This document shows positions 61,864 to 64,000 of a stretch of 64,000 nt of DNA, in pieces. Position numbers and translations under genes: made by a program. Under the pieces are notes generated by a model. It made no database searches, had not been told where the DNA came from, and saw nothing but the letters and a program-made list of their open reading frames with translations. Source of the stretch: CAVYHJ01 sp963768165 [NCBI: uncultured bacterium] (GTDB lineage: Bacteria; UBP4; UBA4092); contig CAVYHJ010000001.1 in the NCBI GenBank assembly GCA_963768165.1, positions 186,001 to 250,000 of the forward strand. Direction: 5' to 3'. Within the stretch, counting starts at the first letter, position 1; every line of letters starts with the position of its first letter.

Positions 61864-64000
61864 ATGGCACCAGCGACAAAAGAATTCATTGACCAGGCTA
61901 ATCAGTTTTTACGTGATGGATTAATAGACCGAGCTATTCAGGAATACAAAAAAGCTCTGGATGCTGATCCGAACCTAATTGAGGTTCATGAACGACTAGC
62001 TAAAACCTATTTATCCGTAGGAAAAATCAAAGAAGCATTGACGGAATATTCCTGCGTAGCGGACCATTATATAAAACATTCTTCCATAGACTCGGCAATA
62101 ACCAATTTGCGGGAAATCCTTTCATTGGATTCCGACCAACTGGACGCGCGGGATAAACTGGCGCAAGCCTACTTAAAACAAGGGAATTATCGCAGTGCTA
62201 CGACCGAACGGATGATACTGGCGAATAAATATATTGCTCTGAATCAAAAAGAACGCGCGATCACTCTATTTCGGGAAATCTTATCCGCCGATGAGAATAA
62301 TGTGGATGTACGGAAACGGTTAATCGGCGTCGGACAAACGGTATTTGATCAATCCGCCCTCGCAAAAGAATATTTATCGCTGGGTGAATCGTATATCAAA
62401 CGGCAGGCACCTGAGAAGGCAATAACAACGTTTCAAGGGTATAAGGAGCTTTATAAAGAGGATGCTGCCACGGAAGAAAAGTTTGCGGAGTTATTGGAGA
62501 ATGGCGGATTTACGAAGGAGTCCATGGAAATCTATAAACAATGCGCGGAGACGTATTCCGCCCAAAAGAAATTCGACAAAGCCAAGCAGGTATTCGAAAA
62601 ACTCCTTTCTCTTAATCCCGCAGACACCAAAATTCTAAAACGTATTGACACTCTAAAAGTACATCCTGTGCAGAGCCAGGATGGTATTGCGATACAACCG
62701 AAACAAGAAACTTTGAAGTTTGAAGAAACTCCAAAGACGATATCGAAGCCGGAGAAACAAAACGCTTCTGTCTTGCAGAAATCTATTGATCAATCCATTT
62801 CCATTGGCTCTTTGGATGACGCAAAGAAAGATCTTCTCGTACTGGCGGAGGAACACATCAAATCAAACCGTGTTGAGGACGCTATTACCAGTTTTAAAAA
62901 AGCCGTAGAGATGGCTCCCAAGGATCCCAAGATTCACGAACGCTTGGTTTCATTTTTAAAGGAAAAATCAAAAACCGATGAATTGCGGGAAGAGAATATC
63001 CGCTTTGCAAACGAGATACTGCGAACCTTACCGACTGAAAAAGAAAAAAAATTGGCGGAAGAAGCCATTCTTGCCGCAATCCAGACAGATCCCGATCAAT
63101 TGGATACTTATGTAAAGTTGGTGGAATTCTACGACCGATCACGGAACCGGGAAAAATCCATTAAAATATCTCTGGAGTTGGCGGAGGTTGCCCTGCGTCA
63201 GAAGAAATATGATTTAGTCGAACAGACCTGCCAAAAAATCCTCGGTATGGATTCGGGCTACTTGCAAGCACGAGAAATTCTGGTGGAATTGTTCAAAGCC
63301 AAAAATATGATTCCACGTGCTATCGAAGAATTGTCACGATTGGCGGACCAGTTTTTATTAAAACAATTATTTGAAAAGGCCATTGATACGTATCAACGCG
63401 CATTGGAAATTGATCCTAAAAATTCGCCCATGTATAAAAATTTGATTGTCACTTATTTACAATCAGGAAATATTAATGAAGCTGTAAAACACTGTCTTTT
63501 ACTGGGCAAATTACACCAATCACTTAATGCCTTACCAGAAGCGGCGACAGTGTATCGCCGTGCACTAGAATTGGACCCGGTGAATTATGAAGCCCATGAA
63601 CGGTTAGCACAAATAGCAACAGCAACCGGTGCCAAAGATGAAGCGGCGCGAGAATATCATGAGATGTCGCGATTATCACTTTCTGCCGGAAACACGAAGC
63701 AGGCAATTGAAGGATTATCGAAGGCGATTTCAATTTCTCCACAAATGTATGAATATTATGAAGAGATTGCCGAAATCTGTTTATCCCAAAATCAAACTTC
63801 TCAATCCAACAAATACTTATTGCAATTGGCAGATTTAAAAGCCACGGATCATGGCACAAAAGAATCCATCCCGGTATTGCAGAAAATTCTTTCCACTGAA
63901 CCGGAAAATATTGAAGCGCTTGAGAAATTGGCATTTGCTTTTGAATCTTCCAAGAATATCAAACAAGCCGTGCAAGAATACACGAAAGCCGCAGAAATCC
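61864..64000 (+). CDS. Large TPR protein (C-terminus beyond window)
   Basis: ATG 61864 opens a frame with no stop to the end of the window (712 codons). The product begins MAPATKEFIDQANQFLRDGL and consists of tetratricopeptide repeats (RAIQEYKKALDADPNLIEVHERLAKTYLSVG; KAIDTYQRALEIDPKNSP). A linker near residues 265-300 (VQSQDGIAIQPKQETLKF) separates two repeat blocks. No signal peptide is visible, so a cytosolic scaffold is likely. Its repeats resemble those of the CHC2-TPR protein upstream, suggesting a common origin. Confidence 0.85.
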   Translation, partial: MAPATKEFIDQANQFLRDGLIDRAIQEYKKALDADPNLIEVHERLAKTYLSVGKIKEALTEYSCVADHYIKHSSIDSAITNLREILSLDSDQLDARDKLAQAYLKQGNYRSATTERMILANKYIALNQKERAITLFREILSADENNVDVRKRLIGVGQTVFDQSALAKEYLSLGESYIKRQAPEKAITTFQGYKELYKEDAATEEKFAELLENGGFTKESMEIYKQCAETYSAQKKFDKAKQVFEKLLSLNPADTKILKRIDTLKVHPVQSQDGIAIQPKQETLKFEETPKTISKPEKQNASVLQKSIDQSISIGSLDDAKKDLLVLAEEHIKSNRVEDAITSFKKAVEMAPKDPKIHERLVSFLKEKSKTDELREENIRFANEILRTLPTEKEKKLAEEAILAAIQTDPDQLDTYVKLVEFYDRSRNREKSIKISLELAEVALRQKKYDLVEQTCQKILGMDSGYLQAREILVELFKAKNMIPRAIEELSRLADQFLLKQLFEKAIDTYQRALEIDPKNSPMYKNLIVTYLQSGNINEAVKHCLLLGKLHQSLNALPEAATVYRRALELDPVNYEAHERLAQIATATGAKDEAAREYHEMSRLSLSAGNTKQAIEGLSKAISISPQMYEYYEEIAEICLSQNQTSQSNKYLLQLADLKATDHGTKESIPVLQKILSTEPENIEALEKLAFAFESSKNIKQAVQEYTKAAEI

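Overview
The window looks like the chromosome of an uncultured, Gram-negative, probably anaerobic and saccharolytic bacterium of moderate-to-low GC. The envelope evidence is an O-antigen ligase-type protein, lipoprotein signals, a SurA/PpiC-type foldase and SPOR domains. The metabolic evidence is a hoxEFUYH NAD-linked [NiFe] hydrogenase, pyruvate phosphate dikinase, pentose catabolism, and rhamnosidase and sialate-esterase type enzymes. No rRNA or phylum-specific marker is present, so I do not name a phylum.

Layout. 1-2250: start of a membrane O-antigen ligase-like gene with a repeat-expanded N-terminus, a 47-residue membrane peptide, a secreted TPR protein and a GH27 alpha-galactosidase remnant. 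2414-5965: a ribose-type (CUT2) sugar ABC transporter with a good promoter. 6345-11065: membrane protein, small zinc-ribbon protein, lexA-dinB SOS pair with a consensus promoter, AI-2E/PerM-type permease and OsmC. 11225-14689: sialate O-acetylesterase plus a NagX/HGSNAT-like membrane acyltransferase. 14864-16066: an IS5-type element sitting in the loop of a palindrome. 16216-21434: unknown protein, DUF255 thioredoxin/epimerase-fold protein carrying an in-frame palindromic repeat, deoxyribosyltransferase-like protein and HD-GYP protein. 21651-26587: pentose operon (FucI-like isomerase, AraD, AraB, zinc dehydrogenase). 26894-31418: DinB-superfamily protein, PerR-like Fur, six-hairpin glycosidase and sensor kinase. 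31716-41860: PPDK, GH78 rhamnosidase, DUF1015, NDK, TatD and a two-domain parvulin. 42451-48838: hoxEFUYH, in which HoxF is fused to a GltD-like module. 49294-52110: two different IS4-type elements inserted side by side just upstream of tRNA-Thr and tRNA-Tyr. 52917-64000: three very large TPR genes in a row. They encode a propeller-SPOR-TPR-membrane-lectin protein, a primase-type CHC2 zinc finger fused to about 1,550 residues of TPR, and a third TPR protein that runs off the window.

The genes suggest uptake and breakdown of plant- or mucin-type glycans (rhamnose, arabinose, acetylated sialic acid or other esters), with fermentative redox balancing through the Hox hydrogenase and PPDK. The least conventional content is the giant TPR cluster at the right end and the HoxF-GltD fusion. 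Two genes that run off the window edges (1-654 minus, 61864-64000 plus), a GH27 pseudogene and two tRNAs were read directly from the nucleotides.
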